Below are positions 1 to 12,332 of a DNA stretch of 64,000 nt, piece after piece. Within the stretch, counting starts at the first letter, position 1, and each line of letters starts with the position of its first letter. The stretch is from Pogostemon cablin (taxonomy: Eukaryota; Streptophyta; Magnoliopsida; Lamiales; Lamiaceae). The notes beneath the pieces are model-generated. The model was not told the DNA's origin, searched no databases, and was given only the letters and a program-made list of their open reading frames with translations. The translations under genes and the position numbers were made by a program. The stretch covers positions 26,084,279-26,148,278 of the forward strand of contig CM042983.1 in NCBI GenBank assembly GCA_023678885.1, read 5' to 3'.

Positions 1-59
1 TGGAAACTTCACCAGGGATGACTGAGCCCCTTCTTTCTTCTAATATTTTCTCTTTCAAG

Positions 60-3000
60 TGTGTTTCTTATAGCAGTGAAGATTCAGCATTTGTGGCTCA
101 AGAGGGAGATCACAAGGTGCATGAGAACACTAGACCTGAAACTTCTGGAGTCAATTCAATCCCCCCTCAGGTATTTATTGCTTATTTTGCGGGTCTTTAG
201 ATTTACTTTATGTGAACTCATCCTTCATTTGAAATGACAACTTCACCAACTCATGATGTAGCTTGAAAGTTGTTAGTTACTGTAAGTTTGATTAATTTGA
301 AGTTGTGCTAGTCTGGTTATGGCCCTGGTCTCGATTGTGTGTTGAAGGGATGTGGGTGTGTTTGGATAGGAAAAAGGGAAGTCCTCGATCGTGTCTTCTT
401 AATTCATCCGATCAAAACGAGTATTTGCTGTCCAGAATTTACTGTGGTTATATCGATGAGAACTGTATCATGATTGAACTTCAATTTTGCTGTCCAGAAT
501 TTACTGAGTTGATATCGATGAAAACTGTATCATCATTGAACTTCACTACTGCATTGCTATATCTTAATAATAGTAATACCAACATGCCATGTCAGAAAGT
601 GACGTGAGCTACAGCGAGTGCCTTTCTGAGTTCATTGGATTAATAAACTGGAGTCCCATCCAATGTTATTCTTCTTGTCCATGGTATGTAGTATGTGTGA
701 CCTAAGAGAGGTTACACATGGTGAAGGTTCTGATATATTATGCTATATCAAATTTGTCTATTATTGGAATTTTATTTCTTCTCACAAATCACACCAATCC
801 AAATCGGAGATCTGGAATGCATGGATTTCAACTACAATGAATTTAAAAATCCATTCATTTCTTCGGAATTTTTTTTTTTTTTTAGTTTCTTTTCTTTCAC
901 TTTCATTTAATAAATTATTTTTGCTTCGATATATATGGTTGCTAAAATCTGAATCTTTTGTTACTGCCCTAATTAACCAACGACACAGTGCTTTGTGACC
1001 ACATTGATAAACGAATTCAATAGTGAGGTCGGCAGATTGCCAGATAGTTAATGACTACTAAGATAAATAGGGGATAGTACATTTCCATTTTTATATTTTT
1101 TTTTCGAAAAGGTACATTTCCATTAAATGACTAGTGCTACAGATAAATAGGTTGATAGTACATCTCCAAAAGATAATTAATGACTTCTGCTAAAGATTCA
1201 ACTATAATCCTTTTGCATCTTTTGGAGGTAGTAAGATTCTTAATCTTTTTTCATGACTGTCTGTCAATATTGTCTAGATGCAAAAAGGGGCTCACTCTAA
1301 ATTATTGAAGCTGGAGTAATCCAACCCAAGTGTTACAGATACAAATATTTAGACAGTACTTGCACCTTGTAGAAAATAGTTAGAACTTCAAAGAGGTCAT
1401 ACCCTTAGTTTTGGTTGTTGCATTGTTGATTTCATTTTTCTTACTTTGACATATGACTGCACATTTATTAGTTGTGCTTTCAGTATTTTCCAATTATTGT
1501 GTCTAAATTGAGTTTCTACTTTTCCATGAGCATATATAAGAATTCTTAGACGTTCCTTGAATTCTTAGAAGTTCTTTAACATTATTTACTACTGAGAATT
1601 TACATTTTATGGATAGAATCCTTAGAATGCAATCTGGATTATTGGCAACTTTAGGATGTTTGATTGTGAATTGGAAGATCATGCTCGGATGGATTTATAT
1701 GAATGCTTCTGTGTAAGTGTATTTTTTCTGTGAATAATACCTGAATTATGATTAATTTGTATTAAAGCTGCAGCCAGTGCAAGACCTTCAGTGCGGTCGA
1801 GTATCAGCTACGGAATTTGTCCAGGCTGTTCATGAAATGCTTTCTTCAGCTGGCATCAATCTAGATGTTGAAAAGCAGTCTCTATTTCAGACAACATTAA
1901 CACTGCAAGAACAACTAAAGGAATCCCAGGCTGCTCTATTGCTTGAGCAGGTACTGCCTTTTCTTTTAAGTTTTTATTTTGTATTGTTAATTTGATATTT
2001 TGGTTATAGTTAATGGTAAATTCTTATTCGTAAGATTCTTTTGTTGATGTGTCATTTATTATATGGCTTCTTGTTTTCCTTAACTTTTTCCTAGACAAGC
2101 ACAAATACTAGACAAGCCCAGATTTGTGCATTCCATTAAGACATCTACATGATTAGAAATTGACATGAATCTGCACAATTATAGTAGCATTTTTATGTTT
2201 CTGCAGTGAACTTGGCACAATTTTGAGCTTCAATTCATTCCTGCCAGTGAACTTAGCATTTTTCACTATTCCAAAATTAGAATTATGTTACTTTGAAGTT
2301 TGATCTATTTGTAAGATAATATTTATTCTTGTTTGTCTGATGGAGTTAAAAGCTATCGTAAATCTATTCACACATAAAGGGTTGTGACTGTTATAACCTT
2401 AGCCGAGCCAGATCTCGCTTTTCTCTGTTTGAGTCTTGTGTGTTAAGTTATAATCGAGCTCAAGCTTGTCAAGAATTTTAAAACTGAGCTCATGCTCAAT
2501 CGATGGTTGTTTGATAAGGCTTTCTTGTTAAATAATGTCATCGTTAACACTTGTTCTGGAACATTAAATGTATTTATTCGTGAACAATAAAAAAAAATAT
2601 CGTAATTTAACACCTAATATTGTTCATGAACATTATTTAAAAAGAAAAACCAACAAAAATTAATAATAAAAGGAAAGGAAGAAAATATATAAGTATTTAA
2701 ACAATCATCTAAATAAATACTATCATATTATAGGCATAATCTTGTTTTTAGAACCCACATAAACTAGAAACAAACATACCCCCTAGTGTAAAATAGAACA
2801 TGAATTACTGGGGTGTAGGTACAACCGGTTGCATAGAATTCTTTGCCTAGTGTATTCTTAAAGGGGTTTTGCATGTTACACAATAAAGATAGAATCATTC
2901 AGAAAATATATTGAGAAAGGGTGAAACATTCTCTACTCATATGCTTGGCCATCACTTTCTATTTTCCAATAAAATCTTATTAGACTGGTCTGGAGGCCAC

Positions 3001-3242
3001 AAGTTATCCTAAACTGAATTGATGCTGATTTGTGTTGTGAACAGGAAAAGTTCGAGATGGCTTCAAAAGAAGCAGATACGGCAAAAGCGGCATGGTCGTG
3101 CCGAGTTTGTTTAAACAATGATGTTGATGTCACCTTAATTCCATGTGGGCATGTACTGTGTAAGAGATGCTCCTCTGAAGTGTCAAGGTGTCCATTCTGT
3201 CGTCTCCAAGTATCCAAAACAATGAGAATATTTCGACCTTGA
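60..3242 (+). CDS. Sacsin-like RING-finger protein, last three coding exons (5' part outside window)
   Basis: Three exons join in phase 0: about 60-170 (ends ...SGVNSIPPQ), 1774-1950 (PVQDLQCGRVS...LLLEQ) and 3045-3242 (EKFEMASKEAD... to TGA). All junctions are GT-AG. Intron 1 is 1.6 kb and intron 2 is 1.1 kb. The last exon encodes a C3HC4 RING finger (CRVC, CGHVLCKRC, CPFC) ending in RIFRP, preceded by a short helix that looks like a coiled coil. This C-terminus matches my memory of the very large plant sacsin homologues (histidine-kinase-like ATPase repeats followed by a RING, e.g. Arabidopsis AT5G23110), which would make it a probable E3 ubiquitin ligase or chaperone-like protein. Only the tail is visible, so the family name comes from the C-terminus alone. 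The start of the first visible exon is uncertain: an acceptor ending AAG at 59 or one ending TAG at 73. Confidence 0.75.
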
Positions 3243-3798
3243 TCATATAATTTTAGATGGACCTTTTCCTTAGGAATTATTGTTAATAATTATTACTCAA
3301 TTTTTTTGTGGTGAAAATTTTGAGGTATTGTATTTTTGTACATATTAAGATGCGGAAAAAAAAATTGGTGGGTTTCCATTTTGTAGTGTTGGGAGCAAAA
3401 CTATTATCGTCTTCAAGATACTGTGTATAAATTAACTTCACAGTTGTTTCAAAAAGAGAACAGGAAAATAGACCCTTTCAAGTTGGGAGTACATCATGAT
3501 TCATGCACATGCAATGCGTGCAAATGTAATACTCCCTAGTGACACATCATCTTTCACATTTTTTTTATTTGTCCATTCCAAATACCCTTCACACACACAC
3601 ACACCCCCCCACCCCCCAAAAAAATAATTAAAATATTACTTTATTTAATAACCTTAAAGTTAATTTATTTTTTATTTGCCACCCATTTTTTACACGCGTT
3701 ATTATTACTTTATAATATTTTACTATTATCTAAAAATATTACAATACCATTTAGAATCAACAAAATTAGTAAAATATCAACAAAATTAGTAAAATGTA
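3243..3798. other. 3' flank of the sacsin-like gene, no gene
   Basis: AT-rich sequence after the TGA, presumably including the 3' UTR. It holds a short CA run followed by C-rich sequence near 3591-3620 and two copies of an AAAATTAGTAAAAT motif just before the MITE. No coding signal on either strand. Confidence 0.6.
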
Positions 3799-4036
3799 CT
3801 CCCTCCATCGCGTTTCAATATTTACGTTTCTATTTTGCGCATCTCACTTCAATGCTTACGTTTTCCTTTTTGGAATATGGGATCCACCTAAAACAATTAA
3901 TATATCATCCAAAATTAATACATTTACCCACTTTACATTAAAAATTATATTTTTCCACCCACTATCTATTAAAATATTATACTCCTTTATCAACGTTCAA
4001 AAAGCAAACGTAAATATTGAAACGAAACGGAGGGAG
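3799..4036. mobile_element. Stowaway-like MITE, 238 bp
   Basis: The terminal inverted repeats begin CTCCCTCC and end GGAGGGAG, and the inverted match continues inward (CGTTTCAATATTTACG against CGTAAATATTGAAACG). TA dinucleotides flank it at 3797-3798 and 4037-4038, the Tc1/mariner-type duplication expected for Stowaway. The flanking repeat supplies an empty site: the same junction without the element occurs at about 4085-4099. It has no coding capacity. Confidence 0.9.
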
Positions 4037-4038
4037 TA

Positions 4039-4175
4039 CAATTTTTCTTAAATAATATGGTACAGTAAATAGGAACAAAATTAGTAAAAATGTACAATTT
4101 TTTTTAAATAATGCGGTACAGTAAATGGAAAGGGAATTTTTCTTAAATAATGTGGTACAGTAAATGGGAAGGGTA
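4039..4175. repeat. Short tandem repeat array, about 3 degenerate units
   Basis: Three imperfect units share TTTAAATAATRYGGTACAGT followed by AAATRGGAA. The first two units are separated by AAAATTAGTAAAAATGTACA, the sequence into which the adjacent MITE inserted. Confidence 0.75.
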
Positions 4176-4536
4176 ATTCGGGGTGACAGAGTATAGATAT
4201 ATAAATATATAATCTTTGGATATCAACATTTCTCACCTCCCAACATTTTTGGTAGATTAAAGTGGAGCATATCCAATATTTGATGATTTAAGACAATGGA
4301 ATAAACATCGTTCATGTAAAAATGGACTCTTTCATTCTTTCCTTCATAGCATTATACAATAGACTACCTCTTTGAATGAGAAGTAGTGTTTCAAGATTAC
4401 AAGGATGCAGATTGAAAAACTATGCACCCACCCCACACACCCATTACATTTTTCTTCATCATGCATTGTGTGTGCACAGATAAACAATCAATCTTCCACT
4501 TGTTGAACTCATCAGATCCAGTCAGAGCAGCCATGA
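4176..4536. other. Intergenic stretch between convergent genes, includes the NYC1 3' UTR
   Basis: No open frame and no repeat that I recognise. The part nearest 4536 is presumably the 3' UTR of the minus-strand NYC1 gene. Confidence 0.5.
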
Positions 4537-7500
4537 TCAGGTCCCTGGCAATGTACTACTGCTCGTACTCGATGAGATGATGAAAGCGCAAACCACAGAA
4601 AGTGAAAACACAGAGATCCATGTATTTTCAGTGTACATCTCCATCGCATCAGTGAACGAGAAACGGGTTCGACTTTCAGCCCAGTTGCGGAGTCTATCTG
4701 CCTCCGCTGCATACAGTGCCCTTCCCTAAAAGATTCACTTTTGTCAAAAATTTATGGACTTTCTAGAGGGGTGGAGGGTGCAAAAGAGGAGAATTTCCTG
4801 TCGGATTTTTCACTGAAAGATGTTTCATACTCTCAACCAAACAAATATAAGGGGTACCTTATCATCAAACCAACGACCTCGTCTGAGCCATGCAGTGACA
4901 AGAGCCAGTAAAATCCTCGGAGGAGTCAAATAGTTAATGGCCTTTCCGCTTCCTTTGACAACCCTCATTCGTGGAACTAAGGTTCTTGCAACCGTTTCGG
5001 GGAGTTCACAGATAATATTAAACATCTGCTTGTTTTTCACACTTGAACCGCTGCAATGAAGACACAATGCATTAATTCAGTAAAGCAAAGACTAGTGCAT
5101 GCCCAAGTGCAAGTGTACTTCAATATTTCTATTTTGGCCTTGGGAGGTAACGCTTTTTTCCTAGGGCTTTATTGTCTTCTCTTTCAAGCCTATGACTTGT
5201 GTACACCCCCGACACTATATTACTATTTTGCGCTCAGGATTTAAACAATGTTGTTAGGGTGTATGCTTGGGACTTATAGATTTATCGTCTTTTCATTCAG
5301 ATTAAATAGGTCAAGTGGGTGCACAAGAGATTCAGATTTCAGTAAACAAAGGACTGGGACAATTCCATTTTTCATATTCTGGAAGGAGATAGTTCAATAT
5401 GTTACTATCAACTTGTTTAACAGAGAATTTATGTAAAGAAAATACTAGTACATGGAAGGTACTTCAAGATTCACCAAATTATTTAGTCAAGGAAAGTAAT
5501 TTTTCATTTAAAGAAGAAAATCATCTGGGAAACCAATTAGCTTGAATATCAATTATAAATGCATTGTGCCTGCAAAAAGAGACTTTAGGATAGAAAATTC
5601 GGCATAGAATGCAATCAAATAATTGGATACCTTAATAGCAGGTCTGTCAGGACCATGCCTGGTGAGGCTGTATGGACACCAACTTTTGATCTTCTGCTCT
5701 CTCTCAGAAGTGACGACTGGAGTTGCCGAAGACCACATTTAGTCGACCCATAGCTATATTTTCATAGCACATGGAAGATTGAATTATTACATGTTAGAAC
5801 ATTTAATCTAACAGCTTTAGCCTTTTCCAATTAGTAGGAAAAACAAAAGTCATGATGAGTGAGCTTACACAGCTGTCAGCGGGGTGCTAGATCCCCCAGA
5901 TCCTGCACCATCCATGTTAAAAATATGACCTCCATTTCTCTGGCTGCTCATGAGCAGTAAGGCCTCACGAGTACAAAGAATTGAACCAACCAAATTTGTA
6001 GACACAATCTGTCCATGATTTCATGGAATGTCAAGCAGGTCATATTGCAGGGACATAAAATCATAACAAACCAATTCCACATTCAACTCACTATTGATAA
6101 GTGTTCATGTTCATCCGTTGCTTGTAACAGAGCATTTTTCATTTCCACGAATCAGTAAGTTATATTTATCAAATTTATCAGTAGAAGAAGCTACAAGTTC
6201 TGTGAAGACATCTAGAAATTAGAGAAAGGAACTGACAAGAGTACATTCTGTATTAATAATCAGTTAGTTTTGCCCATCATTTTGCTTTTTGGACGACTAC
6301 TGCAGTGAGTTAGAATCTATGAAAGCATGTAGAATTTTTAAAAATTAATGATTTCAATCTTGTAGATTTGGCTGACAGATGTTGTCCATCTGTACAGGAA
6401 AAGATGTTAACTTAGCTGTTTTGATCTATTGATCGGGCACTAGCCAACAACTTATTTGGCATTTTTATGGTTTTGTAATTTAATATTTCGAGGAGCAAGC
6501 CATGTAATATCAAATATTATTGCCATTTTATTCACCGCCGATTCCTAGAGGCTTGTACTGGAAAAGGAAGAGTAAGAATTGGTATGGAAGTAAAAGTCAC
6601 TTGCAAGGCATTTAATTGGTTTGAAACTTGAAGGATAACAAACCTGTTGTATGTCATCATCAGTAAACTGCACCAAGGGTCTGAATCCCTTGTTAGTCCC
6701 TGCATTGTTAACCTGTAAAAGGGATAAAGGAAAAAGTCATAACAAATGAACCAAGAGAATGCTCTAGTAAATTCCAATGTTGTTCCCATGCCAAAACACC
6801 TTGCCAAATTGAGTTAAGCACAATGATTGCAATGACATGTCACTATTCAAGCATACTGATTTGGATAACTTAAAATATACTCCCTCTGTTTCAGCAGACT
6901 CAATGCAATCCTATACCTATAGAAACATGAAGTCCTCAAAAGGTAACAACTGTGGGAAATATACGGTCATTTAATAATCAATTGAAAGTGATACCGCACT
7001 TGCTTAATTGTATCCAAACAATATTCAAAATTTTAGAGTACAAGGGTAAGCACCAAGACCTTTGTCTGACACACTATAGTGTAGCAAGCAATAAAGAGAA
7101 AAAATAAATAAAAATAATAAGTTTTACCCAAATATCAATAGGCCCAAGTTCATTAACGGCAAATTTTGCCAACTTGCTAACATCTTCAGGATTAGAGACG
7201 TCACATGGAATGCCTAATACTTTTGCATGCCGTAATTGTGTTCTAGATGAGCCACCTGTAGCAATCATCATTTCCTTCAGATTCTCTGCAAGTTCTTTGA
7301 CGGTCACGTCCACAGATTCAGGGCTGTTTCCATATGAGTCGGATACAAATACAAGAATCAAAAAGTGAGGAAACAAGCGCATGCTAATTTGTACAACAAT
7401 AATTATAATTGTGAAATTACCTGCGTGAAGTAACGATGACCCTATCACCCGAAAGTAAAAACTCACGTGCTAGAGCTTTTCCAAGTCCTCTGGTACTGTA

Positions 7501-9976
7501 ACATGAATGAAGTTTGATGGATGAAATTTTGATCAAGTTCAGTCATGCATACACACACACACATACATTTTTAAGATGATTTTGATAGCCACAAGAAACT
7601 GCTACATTCAATCATAAGAAACTGATACCACCTTTATATAAAGTTTGATGGATGAAATCTTAAATTAAAGGTAGAATTTAAAAAAATAAGAAAAAGATCA
7701 TGCAGAAACTAAAATTAAGGGCGAGCAAACAAAACAATTGGTAAAATGTATTTTGGAGGGTCCTTAGAATGCATTAGGTAAAACTAAATCCGACTCAAAC
7801 CTTACTGATAAGATTGAAACAAATTGCTCAGTTTGCATATGAAACGATATAAGATAGAGTAATCAGAGGGAAGCTAAAAGTCAGAAATTTATTGTTTCTT
7901 AACGGTAACCCAAAAATATGTCCTAATGAGCAGTCCAATCCAAGTCTTCAAGCAATCGCCAGAGCAATTAAACCAACTAAATTACATGTTTTAGAAAACC
8001 TATACCTTCCAGTTATAACAACATTCCGAGGACCAGATCGACTGACTTCTTCCAACACCATGTTGGAACCAATCATTGTTCCAATTATGATCCCACCAAG
8101 CCAACTATACCAAACTAATGCATTCATTTGATCATCACCACCTACGTAAGTATTTCAGAAAATTCAAAATATGTGGATGGCAAAATTCACAAAATTGTTA
8201 GTGAATTCAGGAAACAAATTGACAACTTATGCTAACCTGACAATTGAAACCCAATCAGCAGAATAACTCCAGTACTTAACATGGTAACGATATATCTTCC
8301 AATGTGCATAGAAAGCTGCCAAGAAAGAATTGAGGGGACTATAACTTTGTATTCTCTATTCAACAAAGCACAACTAAAGATACATTCAATCATATATAAA
8401 GGTGGTATCAAATAAGCAGCGTTAACTACTACTTTGTGTCCTCAAGTTCAGAGGTATAGCATGAATCTGACTTCTGCATTCTTTTACAGAGATTCAATAT
8501 CACGTGAATACGAGAATGTGAAAATAGCACTTCTGATTGGAAAACAAAGTATAGCCCAAACAAGAATGCAATCAATAGTCCAAATGACGTGTTATGTTGA
8601 GTCATAAACTGTATGTTTCAATAGGAATTACTAGCACCGTTTATAGTGGACATAAATCAGAATGTTCTGGAATAATTTCAATTGATCATATAGATAATCC
8701 TTTATTTGACTTTAGGGCATCGAAAGTTGAGTATCCTGTTAAAGACCAAGCATTGCAAGCGTAGGATAATATATTGGAGATATGCTCCTAGATAGAGCCT
8801 GTGATAGGAATATGAATTATAAAAAAGATAAACATTCCCTGGAAATACAAGAGAAGATTAATTTAGGTGAAAAAAATAAGTGTAACTCAAACATCTTTTA
8901 AGTTTCTTTCCATGTATCATCATCATCATACTATAATAACATCTGCGAATTAACTACACATGGGAGAATTTTCAAGTTGATAAACCTGGATTTCACTTTT
9001 CATCTCAATTAAAAGCACTTTGAACTCTTATTAGAAGAATTCCCAATTCTCCTTCTGCTATATAACTCTTCCGTGAAGTTCTAATTTGGCCATAAGGTTT
9101 ACAAATAAATCTGACGTTACTATATCTTCAAATTGCAAAATGATCCTAGAGTTATTCACACTTAATCATAGAATGCTTCTGGCCTTTGGTTTTTTTCTCT
9201 TAAAGGTGTATGAATTGAAAAGAGCTCTGTCTAAATTGAAAAAATAAAATAAGGAATTTCTTTTGCACAGCCACCAAGTCTTCATCAGAATTTTCCTGCT
9301 AGATTATATCTCGGTGCTTGTCTCTTTTATATAAACATAACTTACTCAAAAAAAATGGCAGCTGAATTTGTAAGATTTTAGTTCACCAAAACAAAATTCC
9401 AACTCCTCTACAAATACATTTCTATGTTCACATTTACATTTCTGCCAAGAGTTCACCCTCGTTGATTTGCAAGTCTTTTTTAATCCCAAAACCGTCTTTA
9501 AAAGTTTATATTAACCTCTTCTGCAACATAGATCCCATGATCTTGTTTAAAGGTTGTCAATATTACAATCTGTGGACAGAAAAAAAAAAAAAAAGGAGTG
9601 AACTTACTGCAAATAAAGTGTCTTCTAACTTCTCAAGAGATTCCCTAAACTCCCCTTGCGATCTTAAACTGGGCTTCGACAATGTCCACACAGCATTCCT
9701 AATAGCACCCACCACAATTTTATCCACACCTTTCCGAGAATCAAGATCATTCCTTTCCACCATTTTATCACAATTTTCTCGGAACCCCTTATTCTTCTTC
9801 TCGGCAAACCCATCACCCTCCTGATCAGACTTGAAAGACCTGCATGGCCGATTAAGAATTCTCCGACCACTCTTCACGCCCCACAAGAATCGATGCCGGA
9901 GGATTTGCGGCGGCGGTTGGCCGGTGTGGTGGTGGCACTCAAGCGGAGGAAGGTGCAGCTTTTTCACAGTGGACAT
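4537..9976 (-). CDS. NYC1: Chlorophyll(ide) b reductase NYC1, chloroplastic, 10 exons
   Basis: Exons in transcript order: 9976-9608, 8315-8237, 8141-8006, 7495-7421, 7323-7128, 6712-6644, 6008-5869, 5753-5631, 5050-4858, 4725-4537. All are bounded by GT-AG, phases agree throughout, and the sum is 523 codons including TGA (522 residues), close to known NYC1 proteins (about 500). Start ATG gives MSTVKKLHLPPLE, followed by a basic, Ser/Pro-containing leader that looks like a transit peptide. A hydrophobic segment (VTMLSTGVILLIGFQ, then WYSWLGGIIIGTMIG) fits thylakoid anchoring. The SDR core has the Rossmann motif TGSTRGLG, NNAGTN, and the catalytic YGSTK. The C-terminus has a last hydrophobic segment (VFSLSVVCAFII). 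The enzyme reduces chlorophyll b to 7-hydroxymethyl chlorophyll a, the first step of chlorophyll b and LHCII breakdown in senescence and seed maturation. No frameshift or stop was found. Confidence 0.95.
6882..6925. repeat. Possible solo Stowaway terminus in NYC1 intron 6
   Basis: TACTCCCTCTGTTTCAGCAG resembles a Stowaway end, but no matching inverted end lies in the same intron. It is probably a decayed remnant. Confidence 0.3.
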
Positions 9977-10095
9977 GGTTATGGACTGTAATGAAGATTG
10001 ATGAGAGAAGGGTGGAGGTTGGATGAAGATGAGTTCCAAGACGTAAGGATTAAAAGCGGCAGTAATATCTTTATCTTTGGTGGGATAAATATCCT

Positions 10096-10123
10096 GGGGT
10101 GGGGTGGGGTGGGGTGGGTGGGG
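10096..10123 (+). promoter_or_regulatory. G-quadruplex-capable G tract upstream of NYC1
   Basis: Four GGGG runs separated by single T, then GGGTGGGG. It lies 120-147 bp upstream of the NYC1 ATG, in the 5' UTR or core promoter, with the G-rich strand being the template strand of the gene. Confidence 0.6.
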
Positions 10124-10150
10124 ACAGGACAAGAGTTTGGTACTAAGGTT

Positions 10151-10267
10151 TGTAAGAAAAAAGAGAGAAGGGAAAAAGAGGAGTGTGATGTCCACACGTT
10201 ACTGCAGAGTGTAAGAAAAAGAGAGAAGGGAGAAAGAGGAGTGTGATGTCCACACGTTACTGCGGAG
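10151..10267 (-). repeat. 58-59 bp tandem duplication upstream of NYC1 with two ABRE-like cores
   Basis: Unit 1 is 10151-10209 and unit 2 is 10210-10267. They differ by a few bases. Each copy holds ACACGT on + (ACGTGT on the NYC1 strand) at 10194-10199 and 10252-10257, next to a purine-rich stretch. ACGT-core elements bind bZIP factors such as the ABA-response factors, which are known to act on NYC1 in Arabidopsis; function here is inferred. Confidence 0.75.
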
Positions 10268-10899
10268 CCTAATCTCCACGCTTCATCAATATCGTGGCAC
10301 TCTTGCCATCCTTAAACTTGTCGTTAACCCAACTTCTCTTTGCATGAGTAACGCATGTGAATTCTCATTTCACTCATTTCTACACCCTCACCTTTCTCTC
10401 TTCTTTCTCATCTATTCCAACCTAGACTAGTGGGGTGAGTTAAATTGATTCATCGTTTTCATCCTAAAACTTCTGAAAATGCCCAGTAAATTTTGAATTT
10501 CAATAAAAAAATGATCTTTTTTGGGATGATTTTAAAAAATTTCATTAATTATTAATGGGAAAGATTTCAATTAGAAAATGTATCATTAAATTTTGAAATA
10601 TTTCAAAAGTTTGGGACATTTCTAAACAAAATTCAAGAATTATGGGATGGTTTTGTGACGAAAAATTAATTTTGGACGAAATCCAAAATCTTAAGATAAA
10701 ATTTTAAATAATGTATGACGAAAATCAAATTTAACAAAAGTAATGAGACTAAAATGTATTTCACTCTCGGTATTGTAAATTTTTGTTGTAATTTTTTTTT
10801 ATTTTTTCTTTAATTTGATTTGTTGTCTTGTACTCTCCCATTGCAAAAGTTATATTTTACTAATTTAAAGTGTGATTTAAACATTCCCCAAAAGAGTTA
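10268..10899. other. Distal upstream region of NYC1, no gene
   Basis: AT-rich, with no coding signal on either strand and no clear repeat up to the MITE starting at 10900. Confidence 0.5.
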
Positions 10900-11103
10900 T
10901 TTCCTCCGTCTTCTTTAAAAGATTTTTTTCTTTTTTACACGTAAATGAATGAGTATTATTATTTAATGTCAGTGGGTAGTTGTATTAGTGGGAGTGTAGA
11001 CTTCATATTTTAATTGTATTAGAGGGAGTGTGTGGGTCATGTAAACCCTTTGGTGGGACGCCCAAAATAGAAAAAATATCATTTTTAAATGGGATGGAGA
11101 GAG
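10900..11103. mobile_element. Degenerate Stowaway-like MITE, 204 bp
   Basis: The left end TTTCCTCCGTCTTCTTTAAA pairs imperfectly with the inverted right end CTCTCTCCATCCCATTTAAA. TA flanks both sides (10898-10899, 11104-11105). Confidence 0.7.
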
Positions 11104-11241
11104 TATATTTTTATTTTTGATAAATGAGACACACCCAAAACAATTTATAGTTAATACTCCCTCATTTTGTGGGTATTTCACATGTTCTTTTTTAATCAAG
11201 CACTCAAAATATTTTACATTTTTATTTTACTAAAAGTGATA

Positions 11242-11496
11242 CTACATTCATCCCATTCTAATGGTTACATATTTTCTTTTTGGATATCACATCCTAATGG
11301 TTACATTACCCTTTTTAGTATATAGGACCTACACAAATTAATTACTTCTCTCTCTATGGACCCACACATAACACTAATATACCTACCTACTTTACATTAA
11401 AATATTATTTCTCTCATATAAATACACATTAAAATATTATACTCATTAATCTACATGCTAAAAGTAAACCTAACCATAAGGACAGGATGGAGGGAG
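11242..11496. mobile_element. Stowaway-like MITE, 255 bp
   Basis: The left end CTACATTCATCCCATTCTAA pairs with the inverted right end CTCCCTCCATCCTGTCCTTA. TA flanks at 11240-11241 and 11497-11498. The motif CTAATGGTTACAT is repeated internally just after the left end. Confidence 0.8.
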
Positions 11497-11519
11497 TAAT
11501 AAATACACTAATGAATTAG

Positions 11520-11740
11520 GATATATGGTTTATGATATAATTGTATTTTCACCTTTGTGATTTAGGTTATAATTTACACTAAGTGTTTAGAGTTTAAACG
11601 TATAATTCACACATAGAATTTAGAATTTATGGTATATTTGTAATTTCACGTTTGTGATTTAAGATATATAAGTATTTCATAGAGTTTATGGTATAATTGT
11701 AATTTTACACTTATAATTTAAAATATATTTAATTATAATT
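11520..11740. repeat. Degenerate AT-rich tandem repeats
   Basis: Three to four imperfect copies of a unit with GGTATAATTGTAATTTCAC and TTTGTGATTTA lie between the MITE and the hAT element. No coding signal. Confidence 0.45.
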
Positions 11741-11758
11741 TTATTATTGTGAAATATA

Positions 11759-12332
11759 CAATGATTAGAAAACCGGACCGGCCGGTTCGACCGGTCCAAC
11801 CGGGAACCGGCCGAGAAACCGGTCCGGAAAGGCGCATTAAACCGGATGGGGCATCAAACCGGGAAAAACCGGGTTGAACCGGTTCGGACCGGTTGACCCG
11901 AAAACCGGCGGTTCAACCCTTTTTTTATTTTTTTTATTTATTTTTTGTTTTTTTATTTTATTTTTATTTTAAAATTATTTTTTTTAAAAAAAAAAAGCGT
12001 TAACACTTAACAACTTCTCACGTGTAGGGCTTAATTAATACATAAGAAAGACAAAACAATTAATTACTTAAATTTAAATATTTTTTTAATTATTTGATTA
12101 TTTTTTTTTAATTATTTAATTAATTTATTTAAATTTAAATATGTGTTTATTTATATAATTATGTGTAGATTAAGTGTATTAATATAAAATTATATATAAA
12201 ATAATAAATATAATTAAAAATATGTAATTTTTGTTTTTCCGGTTGAACTGCCCGGTCCGACCGATCCGACCGGTCCGATCGTGAACCGTTAGGGCCACCG
12301 GTTTGGCCTTCAGTCCGGTTTTCTAATCACTG
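11759..12332. mobile_element. Non-autonomous hAT-like element, 574 bp
   Basis: The terminal inverted repeats are CARTGATTAGAAAACCGG at both ends. A perfect 8 bp target duplication GAAATATA flanks it (11751-11758 and 12333-12340), as expected for hAT. Both subterminal regions are packed with short CCGGTY/ACCGG palindromes, and the centre is AT-rich. No transposase is encoded. Confidence 0.88.

Noticed and set aside
6882..6925. Second Stowaway in the NYC1 intron
   Set aside because: Only one terminus is recognisable; no inverted partner, so it is kept only as a low-confidence remnant.
9998..10246. 82-codon + frame upstream of NYC1
   Set aside because: It is produced by the G tract and the tandem duplication in the NYC1 leader and promoter.
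11158..11200. Stowaway end ACTCCCTCATTTTGTGGG
   Set aside because: No matching inverted end at a sensible distance; probably a fragment between two better-defined MITEs.
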